In this document: piece after piece, positions 31,188 to 39,658 of the stretch
How the letters are laid out: every line of letters begins with the position of its first letter
Position numbering within the stretch: position 1 is the first letter of the stretch
Source of the DNA: Betaproteobacteria bacterium
GTDB lineage: Bacteria; Pseudomonadota; Gammaproteobacteria; Burkholderiales; CAIKXV01
DNA: 64,000 nt
Direction of reading: 5' to 3'
Assembly: GCA_021298815.1 (NCBI GenBank)
Contig: JAJTHE010000004.1
Span: 1 to 64,000, forward strand
Made by a program: the position numbers and the translations under genes
Notes under the pieces: generated by a model
Seen by the model: the letters and a program-made list of their open reading frames with translations, nothing else
Databases searched by the model: none
What the model was told of the DNA's origin: nothing

Positions 31188-32411
31188 ATGACGACCCCTC
31201 TCGCGCCCCCCGCCCCGGTCCATCCCGTCCTCGCCTGGGACGGGCCCGACGGGCCGCAATCCGTGCGCTGGCGCTCGGAGAACGGCACCGCGCCGCCGAA
31301 GCGCGTCGTCGCCGTCGACGACACCACCCCGGCGGACACGGCCTACCGCCTGGCCAGCGAAGGCACGGCACTGGTCTGGCAGGGCGATTTCCAGAACGCG
31401 CGCCACCTGCTGATCGCGCTCGCGCGGCGTGTCGACCGGACGCCGGTCAAGGCGAAGGCTCGCGCGCGGGCGAAGGCGCGCACGCGCGCGAAATCGGGTA
31501 TCGAAGCTGGCGCTGCCGAGGCTGTACCGCCTTCGCCGTCCGAAGCCTTCCACAAGCGCCGCATGGCCCAGGCCCAGCGCGCGCACACCCTGGGCATGCT
31601 CCTGGTCCCGTTCGACGCGGGACATGTGATCCCGCTGCGCCGCGCGCCGGATGTCTCTGCGGCCTGCGAAGCCGCGTACGGGCCGGCGCACGAACCCTAC
31701 GTCGCATCGCTGCGCGAACTGCTCGGCCTGATTGGCGCGCACGAATGGCGCCGCAACGGGGTCGAGATCCCAGCGATGGGCGAACGCATCCATCCGCACT
31801 ATGGCGTGTTCGCACCGCTGCGCAGCGAGTACGTCGCGCTCGTTTCGGAGGCACCGCTGCCCGCGGCAGCGGTGCCGCTGGCCTTCGACATCGGCACAGG
31901 CACCGGCGTGCTTGCCGCGGTGCTGGCACGGCGCGGCGTCGAGCGCATCGTCGCCACCGACCGGGACCCGCGTGCGCTCGCCTGCGCACGGGACAACCTG
32001 GCCCGCCTCGGGCTCGAACGACGGGTGCAGGTGGTCGACGCCGACCTGTTCCCGGCCGGACGCGCGCCCCTGGTCGTATGCAACCCGCCCTGGGTACCGG
32101 CACGCCCGAGTTCGACCCTCGAGCAGGCGATCTACGATCCTGACAGCCGGATGCTGCGCGGCTTCCTGTCGGGCCTGTCCTCGCATCTCGCGCCCGACGG
32201 CGAGGGATGGCTGGTGCTGTCGGACCTCGCCGAGCACCTCGGGCTGCGCAGCCGGGCCGAGCTGGAAGCGATGATCCACGCCGGCGGCCTGCGGGTCGTC
32301 GAGCGCATCGATACGCGGCCGACGCATCCGAAGTCCGGCGATCCGCGCGACCCGCTGCACGCGGCGCGCGCAGCCGAGCTGGTGTCCCTCTGGCGGCTCA
32401 AGGCGCGCTGA
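31188..32411 (+). CDS. Class I SAM-dependent methyltransferase with NPPW motif
   Basis: 407 residues. The C-terminal half is a Rossmann methyltransferase. Motif I is FDIGTGTGVLAAVLARRG near residue 236, the acidic AdoMet-ribose contact is VATDRDPRAL, and the catalytic VVCNPPWVP near 295 is of the (N/D)PP(Y/W) kind used by N5-glutamine and N6-adenine methyltransferases (PrmC, RlmF/G types). The N-terminal half (about 1-150) is not a known recognition domain to me and contains a Lys/Arg/Ala-rich run (KAKARARAKARTRAKSG near residue 88), possibly for nucleic-acid binding. The target (rRNA or protein) is unproved. Start ATG 31188 gives MTTPLAPP; earlier in-frame starts look non-coding. Confidence 0.85.
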   Translation: MTTPLAPPAPVHPVLAWDGPDGPQSVRWRSENGTAPPKRVVAVDDTTPADTAYRLASEGTALVWQGDFQNARHLLIALARRVDRTPVKAKARARAKARTRAKSGIEAGAAEAVPPSPSEAFHKRRMAQAQRAHTLGMLLVPFDAGHVIPLRRAPDVSAACEAAYGPAHEPYVASLRELLGLIGAHEWRRNGVEIPAMGERIHPHYGVFAPLRSEYVALVSEAPLPAAAVPLAFDIGTGTGVLAAVLARRGVERIVATDRDPRALACARDNLARLGLERRVQVVDADLFPAGRAPLVVCNPPWVPARPSSTLEQAIYDPDSRMLRGFLSGLSSHLAPDGEGWLVLSDLAEHLGLRSRAELEAMIHAGGLRVVERIDTRPTHPKSGDPRDPLHAARAAELVSLWRLKAR

Positions 32412-32474
32412 GGCCCGTCCTCCCGGGGCACGCCCCGTGCTTGCAACCTCACGACCGACCAGGAGACACACGGC

Positions 32475-32720
32475 GTGAGTGCAGAATGGGTGGGATGGGC
32501 CAGCGCGATCGTGCTGTTCGCGACGATCGTCCGGCAGGTGCAGTGGCGCAGCGGACCGGGTGATGACGTGTCGAGCTGCCTGTTCGTCGGCCAGCTGGCG
32601 GCCTCGCTCGGCTTCGCCTGGTACAGCCTGCTCGTCGGGAACGCGGTGTTCGTGGCGACCAACTTCGTGCTGGCGATCACTGCGCTGATCGGACAGTGGG
32701 TGCGCTGGCGCCAGTCCTGA
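32475..32720 (+). CDS. SemiSWEET/PQ-loop family small membrane protein
   Basis: 81 residues from a GTG start with AGGAGA at 32461-32466. Three predicted helices: WVGWASAIVLFATIVRQVQ, CLFVGQLAASLGFAWYSLLVG and NAVFVATNFVLAITALIGQW. The first helix ends in RQVQW, corresponding to the PQ-loop (Pro replaced by Arg), and the order matches bacterial SemiSWEETs, which dimerise and transport sugars. With the missing Pro, transport is a family-level inference only. Confidence 0.7.
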   Translation: MSAEWVGWASAIVLFATIVRQVQWRSGPGDDVSSCLFVGQLAASLGFAWYSLLVGNAVFVATNFVLAITALIGQWVRWRQS

Positions 32721-32880
32721 GCGCGGGCCCTGCAGGCAACCCTGCCGGCGAGCTGCGGCGCACGGACGCCGGACCGGGACGGGGCTTCACCGGCGAGCGG
32801 GCGCGGTTGCTCGGGCATGCACGTTGCGAAAGCCCATACGGGCACTGCTCGACACCTAGGTCAACTCCAAGGAGATTCGC

Positions 32881-33015
32881 ATGAGGACATTCATTGCAGC
32901 CCTGCTGCTCGCCGCGCTGGGCATGGCCGGATGCAACACCGTGGAAGGTGTCGGCAAGGACATCGAACGCGGCGGAGAGCGCCTGCAGGACAGCGCGGAG
33001 AAGACCCGGCGCTGA
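32881..33015 (+). CDS. Entericidin EcnA/B-like lipoprotein
   Basis: 44 residues: [20 protein letters not shown], a signal peptide ending in the lipobox GMAGC, then a short charged tail with [20 protein letters not shown] typical of the entericidin family. These membrane lipoproteins are linked to envelope stress and programmed lysis in stationary phase; the Burkholderiales copies are uncharacterised. AAGGAG lies eight bases before the ATG. Confidence 0.85.
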   Translation: MRTFIAALLLAALGMAGCNTVEGVGKDIERGGERLQDSAEKTRR

Positions 33016-33104
33016 GCGCCGGCGCGGGTGCAGGCCCCTGCGGCATGCAGCCGCGCCCTGCAGCCCGCTTGCATGAATCCACCAGTTCCTCCCGGGAGTC
33101 GACC

Positions 33105-33272
33105 ATGTTCTACTGGGCAGCAGTATTCCTGATCATCGCCATCGTCGCCGCGGTCCTGGGCCTCGGCGGCCTCGCCGGCACCGCGGCCAACATCGCATGG
33201 GCGCTGTTCGTCATCGGGCTGATCCTCGCCGTGGTGTTCGCGGTCATCGGCCGGCGCCCGCCATCCGTCTGA
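33105..33272 (+). CDS. DUF1328 family small membrane protein
   Basis: 55 residues, [20 protein letters not shown] then [20 protein letters not shown]: the two-helix DUF1328 (YtjA-like) pattern with a conserved Gly-rich turn. Function unknown, often stress-induced. CCCGGGAG precedes the ATG. It lies 89 bases after the entericidin gene and 36 bases before rpoN. Confidence 0.9.
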   Translation: MFYWAAVFLIIAIVAAVLGLGGLAGTAANIAWALFVIGLILAVVFAVIGRRPPSV

Positions 33273-33308
33273 CGGCGCAACCAGCGGCGCGCGACGCGGG
33301 GCCATGCG

Positions 33309-34772
33309 ATGAGGCCAGCCCTCCAGGGACGTGCAGGCCAGCAGCTCGCGATGACGCCGCAGCTGCAGCATTCGATCCGCCTGCTGCAGATGTCCGCCGC
33401 GGCGTTCGAACAGGAGATCGAGAAGACCCTCGCCGGCAATCCCTTCCTCGAACGCGACGACGCCGCGCGCGCCCACCCCGGCGAGGCCGACGCCGTCGGG
33501 AGCGAGGGCGATCCCCTGCTGACGGCGGCGGCATCGGCCGCAGAGCCCGATGCCGCGTCCGGATCGGAAGGCACGGGCGACTGGGACGATTCGTCGTTCC
33601 GCCACGACGACCCGACAGCCACCGGCACCCGCTTCGGCGAGGACACCGATGCAACGCACTTCGCCATCGCATCGGTCTGCCTGCGCGACCACCTGCTCGA
33701 GCAGTTGTCCGCCTGCCGCGTGAACGAGCGCGACCGGCAGCTCGGCCAGCTGGTCATCCACGCCCTGGAACCCGACGGCTACCTGCGCATGTCGATGGAG
33801 GAACTGGCGGCCCTGTGCCCGCCCGCCGTGGAGGTGGAGCTCGACGAGCTGATGGTGGTGCTGCGGCTGGTGCAGAGCTTCGAGCCGGCCGGGGTCGCCG
33901 CGCGCACGCTCGAGGAATGCCTGCTGCTGCAGCTGGGCGATCGCGACGAAGGCACGCCGGGCCTCGGGCTCGCGTGCCGGATCGTGCGCCATCACCTGGG
34001 CGAGCTGGCGAGCCCCGACATCCCGCGGCTGCGGCGCAGGCTCGGTTGCACCGACGGCGAACTGGCCGCCGCCTACCAGCTGGTGCGCGGCTGCGCGCCG
34101 AAGCCGGGATCGGCCTTCGGCCCCGAGCGCACGGACTACGTCGTCGCGGACGTGCAGGTACGCAGGATCGCCGGCAGGTGGGTCGCCCGGATCAACCCGG
34201 AAGTGGTGCCCCGCATCCACCTCAACCAGTCGTTCGCGTCGATGGTGCGCGACCAGCGCGGCTCCGGCTCATCGCCGATCGGGCACCACCTGCAGGAGGC
34301 CCGCTGGTTCGTGCGCAACGTGAACCAGCGCTTCCGGACCATCCTGCGCGTGGCCCAGGCCATCGTCGACCGGCAGGGCCGCTTCCTCGAGCATGGCGAC
34401 ATCGCGATGCGCCCCATGGTGCTGCGGGAGATCGCCGACACGCTCGGCATGCACGAGTCGACCGTGTCGCGCGTCACTTCCAACAAGTACATGATGACCC
34501 CGCGCGGGCTCATCGAGCTGAAGTACTTCTTCAGCAGCCACGTGGAATCGGACGGGCACGCCTGCTCGGCACGCGCGGTCCGGGCATTGATCAGGCAGAT
34601 CATCGGCGCGGAAGATGCGCGGCATCCGCTGTCCGACGTCAAGGTAACGCACATCCTCGCAGACAAGGGCATCGCGATCGCACGCAGGACGGTCTCCAAG
34701 TACCGGGACGCGATGCAGATCCCGTCGGTCGAGGTGCGCCGCCTGTCCTCCGCCGCGGCCCTCGCCGCCTGA
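33309..34772 (+). CDS. rpoN: RNA polymerase sigma-54 factor RpoN
   Basis: 487 residues. Region I is Gln-rich and enhancer-responsive (QQLAMTPQLQHSIRLLQMS, residues 11-29). An acidic region II (about 55-115) follows. The core-binding domain includes LVIHALEPDGYL. The DNA-binding helix-turn-helix is REIADTLGMHESTVSRVTSNKYM, and the C-terminal RpoN box is ARRTVSKYRD, with Ser where ARRTVAKYRE has Ala and Asp for the last Glu. It recognises -24/-12 promoters and needs AAA+ activators. The usual neighbours (lptB, hpf, ptsN) are absent, so this is probably a second rpoN gene. Start ATG 33309. Confidence 0.93.
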   Translation: MRPALQGRAGQQLAMTPQLQHSIRLLQMSAAAFEQEIEKTLAGNPFLERDDAARAHPGEADAVGSEGDPLLTAAASAAEPDAASGSEGTGDWDDSSFRHDDPTATGTRFGEDTDATHFAIASVCLRDHLLEQLSACRVNERDRQLGQLVIHALEPDGYLRMSMEELAALCPPAVEVELDELMVVLRLVQSFEPAGVAARTLEECLLLQLGDRDEGTPGLGLACRIVRHHLGELASPDIPRLRRRLGCTDGELAAAYQLVRGCAPKPGSAFGPERTDYVVADVQVRRIAGRWVARINPEVVPRIHLNQSFASMVRDQRGSGSSPIGHHLQEARWFVRNVNQRFRTILRVAQAIVDRQGRFLEHGDIAMRPMVLREIADTLGMHESTVSRVTSNKYMMTPRGLIELKYFFSSHVESDGHACSARAVRALIRQIIGAEDARHPLSDVKVTHILADKGIAIARRTVSKYRDAMQIPSVEVRRLSSAAALAA

Positions 34773-34896
34773 TCGACGAACCGGACTGCCGCAAGGCGCG
34801 AGCGCCCGGGCATGCCCGTTGCTGCCCTGGACGCACCATGGCCCGCCATCGAATCGATCGTGAACCGACCCGTACGGTCGCTGCACTGCCTGCCGG

Positions 34897-36906
34897 ATGA
34901 TGTCCCGTGCGCCGCCGCAGGGCCCCCGCTCGAACGTGAGCGTCGGCCGGCCCGCCCTGCGCCGCGCGCTCCGGACGATCCTCGCCGTGGGGGGACTCCT
35001 GCTGGTGCTGGCGCTGCTGCTGGTACTGCTGTTCGAATGGAACTGGCTGCGCAGGCCGATCGAGCGGTGGGTGACTGCCAGTACCGGCCGCGAACTGTTG
35101 CTCGCGGGAGACATGTCCGGGCGATGGTCCCTGAAGCCCACGCTGACGTTCCGCGGCGTGCGCTACGCCAACCCCGCATGGGCGGAACAGCCCTACCTGC
35201 TCGAGGCCGAGGAGATCTCGGTGACCATCGACCTCGGCGGCATGCTGCGCCGGCCGCGGGTGGTGGAGGCCATCGAGGCCCGGGGCGCACGCATCGCGCT
35301 GGAGACTGCCGCGGACGATCGCCGCTCATGGCGTTTCGACGCGAGCCAGTCGGATCCGGCGTCGGTGCCAGTCATCCGCCGGCTCGCGATCGACGGCGGC
35401 GAGGTGCGCTACCTCGACGCAGCGGCACGGACCGACGTGCGCGCGCGCATCGGCAGCATGTCGGATGGCTCGAGCAGCATCGACGTCGCGGGGCATGCAC
35501 GCGGCATGCCGGTCGTGGCCTCGCTGGTCACCATCGGCGCCACCGAAGCCCTGGGAGCGGCGACCGACCCGGGCGCACCCGCGCCTGCGCTGCGCGGCAA
35601 GGGAACGCTGGGAGACGCCCGCATCACGTTCTCCGGACGGCTCGGCCCCGGATACGCAGCCAACGGTACCCGGCTGAAGGTCACGGCCAGCGGACCCGAC
35701 CTGTCGGCCTTCAGGCCGCTGGCACGTGCCGCCATCCCCGCCACGCCGCCCTATCGCATCGATGCCGATGTCGCGATCGAGCAGGACCGGGCCACCATCG
35801 TGCTCCGGCCATCGACGTTCGGCGCCAGCCGCCTCCAGGGCAGCCTCGACCTCTCCTACGGCGGCGGGCGCGCGAAGGTCGTCGGCCGGATGAGTGCGGA
35901 TCCCCTCGACCTCGCCGACCTGGGTCCGCTGATGGGCGCAGCCGGCGACAGGCCGGCTGCGCAGGCGGCACGCCAGGGGCCGCGCCGGATCCTGCCGCAG
36001 GTACCGTTCGACACGGCCCTGTGGCCCAACGTCGACATGGACCTCACCCTCGATGCCGTGCGGGTGGTCGATGCCGGCCGCTGGGCCATCGATGCGTTCA
36101 GCTTCCGCGCCGTCCTCGAAGAGGGCACCCTGACCGTGTCGCCGCTGTCGATATCCATGGCCGGTGGCAGCGTCGCGGGCAACCTGTCGATCGAGCGCCG
36201 CGGCAAGGCAGTGATGCTCAGGTCCGACGCGCGTTTCCAGCGGCTGCAGCTCGCACGGCTGCTGCCTTCGACGGACGCCACGAAGGCCGGGCTGGGCCAG
36301 GTCAATGGCAGCGTCGAGTTGTCGGGAGAGGGCACTTCGCCGGCCGGCGTCCTCGCGGCCGGCAACGGCAGGCTGGTGCTGGCCATGGGACCGGGGAAGA
36401 TCAGCAACCTGCTGCTCGAGGTCGCCGGCCTGGACGGTGGCGAAGCCGTGCGCTTCCTGCTCGGCGGCGACCGGCGGTCCGAACTGCGCTGTGCCGTCGC
36501 CGCGCTGCCGGTGCGCGCCGGCATGGTCACTGCCGAAGCCGTGGTCATCGACACCGACGACACGCTGATCGCGATCACCGGTTCGGCAGACCTGAAGGCC
36601 GAGCAGCTGGACTTCACGCTGCATGCGCAGCCCAAGGACTGGAGCCTGTTCAGCGTGCGCAGTCCGATCCACTTCCGCGGGCCGTTCTCCCGGCCACGCG
36701 TGTCGGTCGATGCGAAGGCGCTGGGCCTGCGGGCAGCAGCGACGATCCTGCTGGGGCTGGTCAATCCGCTGGCCGCGCTGATCCCGCTGGTGGAAACCGG
36801 CGGCGGAGAAGACGCCGACTGCAGGGAGCTGCTGCGCGGGGTGAAGGCAGGGGCCGGGGCCGGCCCGGCAGGCAAGGACCGGCAGGCGCCCGCGCAACGC
36901 CGCTGA
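34897..36906 (+). CDS. AsmA family protein
   Basis: 669 residues with one N-terminal membrane anchor (about 24-47, RTILAVGGLLLVLALLLVLL) and a long periplasmic beta-rich region. AsmA marks include STGRELLLAGDMSGRWSLKPTLTFRGVRYANPAW near the N-terminus and the C-terminal AsmA_2 segment GNGRLVLAMGPGKISNLLLEV...ADLKAEQLDFTLHAQPKDWSLFSV. These proteins are bridge-like lipid-transfer or outer membrane assembly factors. Two tandem ATGs at 34897 and 34900; no strong Shine-Dalgarno. It follows rpoN by 124 bases, same direction. Confidence 0.88.
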   Translation: MMSRAPPQGPRSNVSVGRPALRRALRTILAVGGLLLVLALLLVLLFEWNWLRRPIERWVTASTGRELLLAGDMSGRWSLKPTLTFRGVRYANPAWAEQPYLLEAEEISVTIDLGGMLRRPRVVEAIEARGARIALETAADDRRSWRFDASQSDPASVPVIRRLAIDGGEVRYLDAAARTDVRARIGSMSDGSSSIDVAGHARGMPVVASLVTIGATEALGAATDPGAPAPALRGKGTLGDARITFSGRLGPGYAANGTRLKVTASGPDLSAFRPLARAAIPATPPYRIDADVAIEQDRATIVLRPSTFGASRLQGSLDLSYGGGRAKVVGRMSADPLDLADLGPLMGAAGDRPAAQAARQGPRRILPQVPFDTALWPNVDMDLTLDAVRVVDAGRWAIDAFSFRAVLEEGTLTVSPLSISMAGGSVAGNLSIERRGKAVMLRSDARFQRLQLARLLPSTDATKAGLGQVNGSVELSGEGTSPAGVLAAGNGRLVLAMGPGKISNLLLEVAGLDGGEAVRFLLGGDRRSELRCAVAALPVRAGMVTAEAVVIDTDDTLIAITGSADLKAEQLDFTLHAQPKDWSLFSVRSPIHFRGPFSRPRVSVDAKALGLRAAATILLGLVNPLAALIPLVETGGGEDADCRELLRGVKAGAGAGPAGKDRQAPAQRR

Positions 36907-36941
36907 AGGCGTCCGGTGCGCGCCGGCCAGTGTGCAGGTAC

Positions 36942-37211
36942 CTAGCGCGAGCGGGACTCGCGCAGCATCCTGATCAGCCCGAGCAGGATGACCGCACCGA
37001 GTACCGACACGACGATCGACGCGAAGCTGAAGCTCGACTGGTTGATCGTCGACACGCCGAGCAGCGGCGACAGTACCCAGCCACCGATCACGGCGCCGAC
37101 GACGCCCACGACCATGTTGAGCAGCAGGCCCTGCTCTTGGTCGGTGTTCATGATCAGGCTGGCGATCCAGCCGACGAGCCCGCCCACCACCAGCCATGCG
37201 ATGAATCCCAT
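36942..37211 (-). CDS. GlsB/YeaQ/YmgE family membrane protein
   Basis: 89 residues, the transglycosylase-associated family of three short helices: MGFIAWLVVGGLVGWIASLI, LLNMVVGVVGAVIGGWVLSPLLG and FASIVVSVLGAVILLGLI. Stress-induced inner-membrane protein of unknown biochemical role. Start at ATG 37211 because MGFIAWLVVGG is the invariant N-terminus; a longer in-frame reading is cysteine/arginine-rich noise. It is convergent with asmA and divergent from the glycine-zipper gene. Confidence 0.9.
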   Translation of the reverse strand: MGFIAWLVVGGLVGWIASLIMNTDQEQGLLLNMVVGVVGAVIGGWVLSPLLGVSTINQSSFSFASIVVSVLGAVILLGLIRMLRESRSR

Positions 37212-37381
37212 GTCGAATCCCCTCCCCTGTGCCCTGCATCGGCATCGGCGGCTGCCGACGCGCATCCGCGGACGCAAGGTGTCCTGCGCAAGGCACATGC
37301 CCGCGCATGCATGCGGTTCGGGCAACGTCCTTGCGACACGGACATTGAAGCAATCCGCTTCGCAGACAGAGGAGAACCTCC

Positions 37382-37918
37382 ATGGCAACGACCACGGATT
37401 CGAACGGGCGCATCGTCACCGGAGCATTCCCCGACCGGGACAGTGCGGAACGGGCTTTCTCGCATATCGGCGCGCGCGGATACGGCAAGGACGACGTGAG
37501 CGTGGTGATGTCGGACGAGACGCGGAAGAAGTACTTCACCAGCGAAGGCACGCTCGAGACCGAACTGGGTTCGAAGGCGGCCGAAGGCGTCGGCGCCGGT
37601 GCCGCCGTGGGCGGCGTGCTCGGCGCGATCGTCGGGGCGGTGGCAGCCGTCGGCACCTCGATCGCCATACCCGGACTGGGGCTGGTCATAGCGGGGCCGA
37701 TCGCCGGTGCGCTGGCCGGCGCCGGGGCCGGTGGCGTGGCAGGCGGCGGCGTCGGTGCGCTGATCGGCTGGGGCGTGCCGGAAGAGCGGGTGAAGCAGTA
37801 CGAGGGCCACCTGAAGGACAGCGGCATCGTCATGGGCGTCACGCCACGCAACGCCGAGGATGCAGAGTTCCTCGCCTCGGCGTGGGAGAAGGAACGCGCG
37901 CGCGACATCCATCGCTGA
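37382..37918 (+). CDS. General stress protein-like protein with glycine zipper
   Basis: 178 residues. The N-terminal VTGAFPDRDSAERAFSHIGARGYGKDDVSVVMSDET is of the general-stress-protein 17M/YflT type. A long Gly/Ala zipper membrane segment follows (about 72-130), and then a C-terminal YEGHLKDSGIVMGV region. GAGGAGAACC lies directly before the ATG at 37382. A strong hairpin terminates the gene. Function unknown; membership in a set of stress-related small genes is suggested by position. Confidence 0.8.
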   Translation: MATTTDSNGRIVTGAFPDRDSAERAFSHIGARGYGKDDVSVVMSDETRKKYFTSEGTLETELGSKAAEGVGAGAAVGGVLGAIVGAVAAVGTSIAIPGLGLVIAGPIAGALAGAGAGGVAGGGVGALIGWGVPEERVKQYEGHLKDSGIVMGVTPRNAEDAEFLASAWEKERARDIHR

Positions 37919-37922
37919 GCGG

Positions 37923-37953
37923 GCGGCCCCGGCGACCCGGTCGCCGGGGCCGC
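37923..37953 (+). terminator. Strong hairpin terminator after glycine-zipper gene
   Basis: GCGGCCCCGGCGAC (37923-37936) and GTCGCCGGGGCCGC (37940-37953) form a perfect 14-bp stem with a three-base loop, five bases after the TGA. The following ATCTTGG has few Ts, so termination may depend on stem strength alone; it may also serve the convergent gene ending at 38016. Confidence 0.65.
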
Positions 37954-38015
37954 ATCTTGGCCTGCGGTACGCGTCGCGCAGCTGCCGCCCGCCGCTGCGC
38001 CTTCGCTGCCGAAGC

Positions 38016-38891
38016 CTAGGGCCCGGGCGCCGTTCGCTCGAAGCGGGCGACGGGATAGCCTTCCGCCGCGGCCGTGTCCGACAGCAGCTGCCAGGCCGCA
38101 TCGTCGATGGTCGGGGTCCGCGACAGCACGACGAGGAAGTTTCGAGCGCGGTCCCCGACCAGCGCGAAGGCGTAGGCCTTGTCGACCTCGAGCACCCAGA
38201 AATCGTGCCATGCCAGCGGCATCCACCGACCCCAGCCTGGGGCCCATGACAGCGACAGCTCCGATGGATGACCGGCCGCGTCGGTCGGCCGCAGCACGCC
38301 GAGCTGCGTGCGCACCCGCGGTACGCGCCGTGCATCCAGGACGGTCGTCGATCGCCGCACCGCGAAACCGTCCGGCACCGGTACCAGCACCAGGCTCGCC
38401 GGGTCGCGCCCGGTCGCCCGCCCCGAAGGCGAGGCCGCAACCAGGCGCGCAGCCTCGAACCAGCGTCCGGCGAAGCGTGCGCGGTCGAGCGTCGCCGATA
38501 CCCGGGGCAGCGGCAGGCCGTGCCGCCCTGCACCGCCGCCGGCGAGGCCGGCCCGGATGCTCGCGCCGCCCTGCCATGCCTGCGCCTGCTCGCGCACGAA
38601 CCCCATTGCCGCTGGCAGGCCGAGGCGAAGCAGCAATGCCGCGATGCCGGCCTTCGCGGGCGCTACGGCGGCGGCCATCGCCGAGGGCTTCGGCTCTCGG
38701 CGCAGCGCCCGCCGGAACAGCCTGAAGGCAACCAGCACCCCGAAGGCGCCCAGGGGAGCGCTGTAGCTCCCCGGCCTTCCGGCGTGCGCCTTCAGTCGCG
38801 CGAGGTCGGCGCGCAGGGCCGCGTCCGCCAGGTCGACGTCGAGCTCGGCCTGTTGCACCTGTCGCAGGTATGCGCTTGCGCCCGCGTTCAT
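38016..38891 (-). CDS. Lipocalin-like domain protein with N-terminal helical/hydrophobic part
   Basis: 291 residues. The C-terminal half shows bacterial lipocalin (Blc) traits: the family GxW motif ARFAGRWFEAARL near residue 138, then FWVLEVDKAYAFALVGD, RNFLVVLSRTPTID and WQLLSDTAAAEGY. The N-terminal half has a helical charged segment (LRQVQQAELDVDLADAALRADL) and two apolar segments (YSAPLGAFGVLVAFRLFRRAL, AGIAALLLRLGLPAAMGF). That architecture is unlike a secreted lipoprotein lipocalin. The ATG overlaps the stop of the YqjE-like gene by four bases, so it belongs to the yqjDE-like unit. A membrane-attached lipid-binding role is speculative. Confidence 0.7.
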   Translation of the reverse strand: MNAGASAYLRQVQQAELDVDLADAALRADLARLKAHAGRPGSYSAPLGAFGVLVAFRLFRRALRREPKPSAMAAAVAPAKAGIAALLLRLGLPAAMGFVREQAQAWQGGASIRAGLAGGGAGRHGLPLPRVSATLDRARFAGRWFEAARLVAASPSGRATGRDPASLVLVPVPDGFAVRRSTTVLDARRVPRVRTQLGVLRPTDAAGHPSELSLSWAPGWGRWMPLAWHDFWVLEVDKAYAFALVGDRARNFLVVLSRTPTIDDAAWQLLSDTAAAEGYPVARFERTAPGP

Positions 38892-39289
38892 CGCGATCCT
38901 CCGGCAGGGTTGGCGGGCAGATCCGGGCCGGCACGCAGCGGCGAAAGGCCGAAGGCGCGCGTGCTTGCATCGAAGCGGATCCTGGCGACCGAGCTGCGCG
39001 CGCTCGCCACGGCGATCGCGCCGAGCACGATGCAGGCGGCGGACACCGCCAGCAGCACCCATGGCCACTCGAACCCGGCAAGGACGGCCCAGGCGACGAG
39101 CGCGGCGATCAGTGCGAACCAGGCCGTTGCCAGGAGCAGCAGCGCGGCTGCGAGCGCGACGATCGCCGCCACCGCCACCCGCAGCGCGTGTCGCGCTTCC
39201 AGGCGCAGCAAGCCCAGGCGCGCGCCGGCTGCCGCGCCCAGTCCGTGCAGCGCGCCGTCGATCGCCGCGCGCCAGCCCGGCGTTTCCAC
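38888..39289 (-). CDS. YqjE-like phage-holin-family membrane protein
   Basis: 133 residues from a GTG at 39289 that overlaps the TAG of the YqjD-like gene (TAGTG), the only start that leaves the upstream gene intact. VETPGWRAAIDGALHGLG and AGARLGLLRLEARHA form an amphipathic N-terminal part, then two membrane helices (VAVAAIVALAAALLLLATAWF, WVLLAVSAACIVLGAIAVA). This matches the YqjE/holin-like family that accompanies DUF883 proteins. Function unknown. Confidence 0.75.
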   Translation of the reverse strand: METPGWRAAIDGALHGLGAAAGARLGLLRLEARHALRVAVAAIVALAAALLLLATAWFALIAALVAWAVLAGFEWPWVLLAVSAACIVLGAIAVASARSSVARIRFDASTRAFGLSPLRAGPDLPANPAGGSR

Positions 39290-39594
39290 TACCTGGCCCA
39301 GAAGCGGCCGACCAGCAGGGCCACGATCGCGGTGACGCCGATCGTCGTGAGGGGCCGCTCCTTCACGTAGTTGCGCGCGTCCTGCATCCACTGGTCGCGC
39401 GATTCCATCAGCTCGTGCGCGGTCGACTGGAGCTGGTGGGTCGCGCTTTCCGCGGACGATCGCATGCGATCGACCACCGGCGTCACCGAGGCGGCGACGC
39501 GGTCGACGGTCTCATGCGCCTTGGAAGTGGCACGGGCCACGGTGCGGTCGATGTCGCCCTCGATCATGCTGGCGGTAGAGGTGGGGGTATTCAT
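39289..39594 (-). CDS. YqjD/ElaB-like DUF883 membrane-anchored protein
   Basis: 101 residues: a long amphipathic helix (IDRTVARATSKAHETVDRVA, DRMRSSAESATHQLQST) and the C-terminal membrane anchor YVKERPLTTIGVTAIVALL typical of DUF883. E. coli YqjD and ElaB bind ribosomes to the inner membrane in stationary phase; the same role is only inferred here. GGGAG lies ten bases before the ATG. Confidence 0.85.
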   Translation of the reverse strand: MNTPTSTASMIEGDIDRTVARATSKAHETVDRVAASVTPVVDRMRSSAESATHQLQSTAHELMESRDQWMQDARNYVKERPLTTIGVTAIVALLVGRFWAR

Positions 39595-39658
39595 GGAGGT
39601 TCTCCCGGTTGGCGATCGGAGCGGCTGCGCGGGGTTGGCAACCGCTCTCCCTCAAGGT

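Noticed and set aside
35326-39081. A 1251-codon minus-strand open frame over asmA and the stress genes
   Set aside because: It crosses several convincing genes on both strands and shows low-complexity Arg/Pro/Gly composition; a GC shadow.
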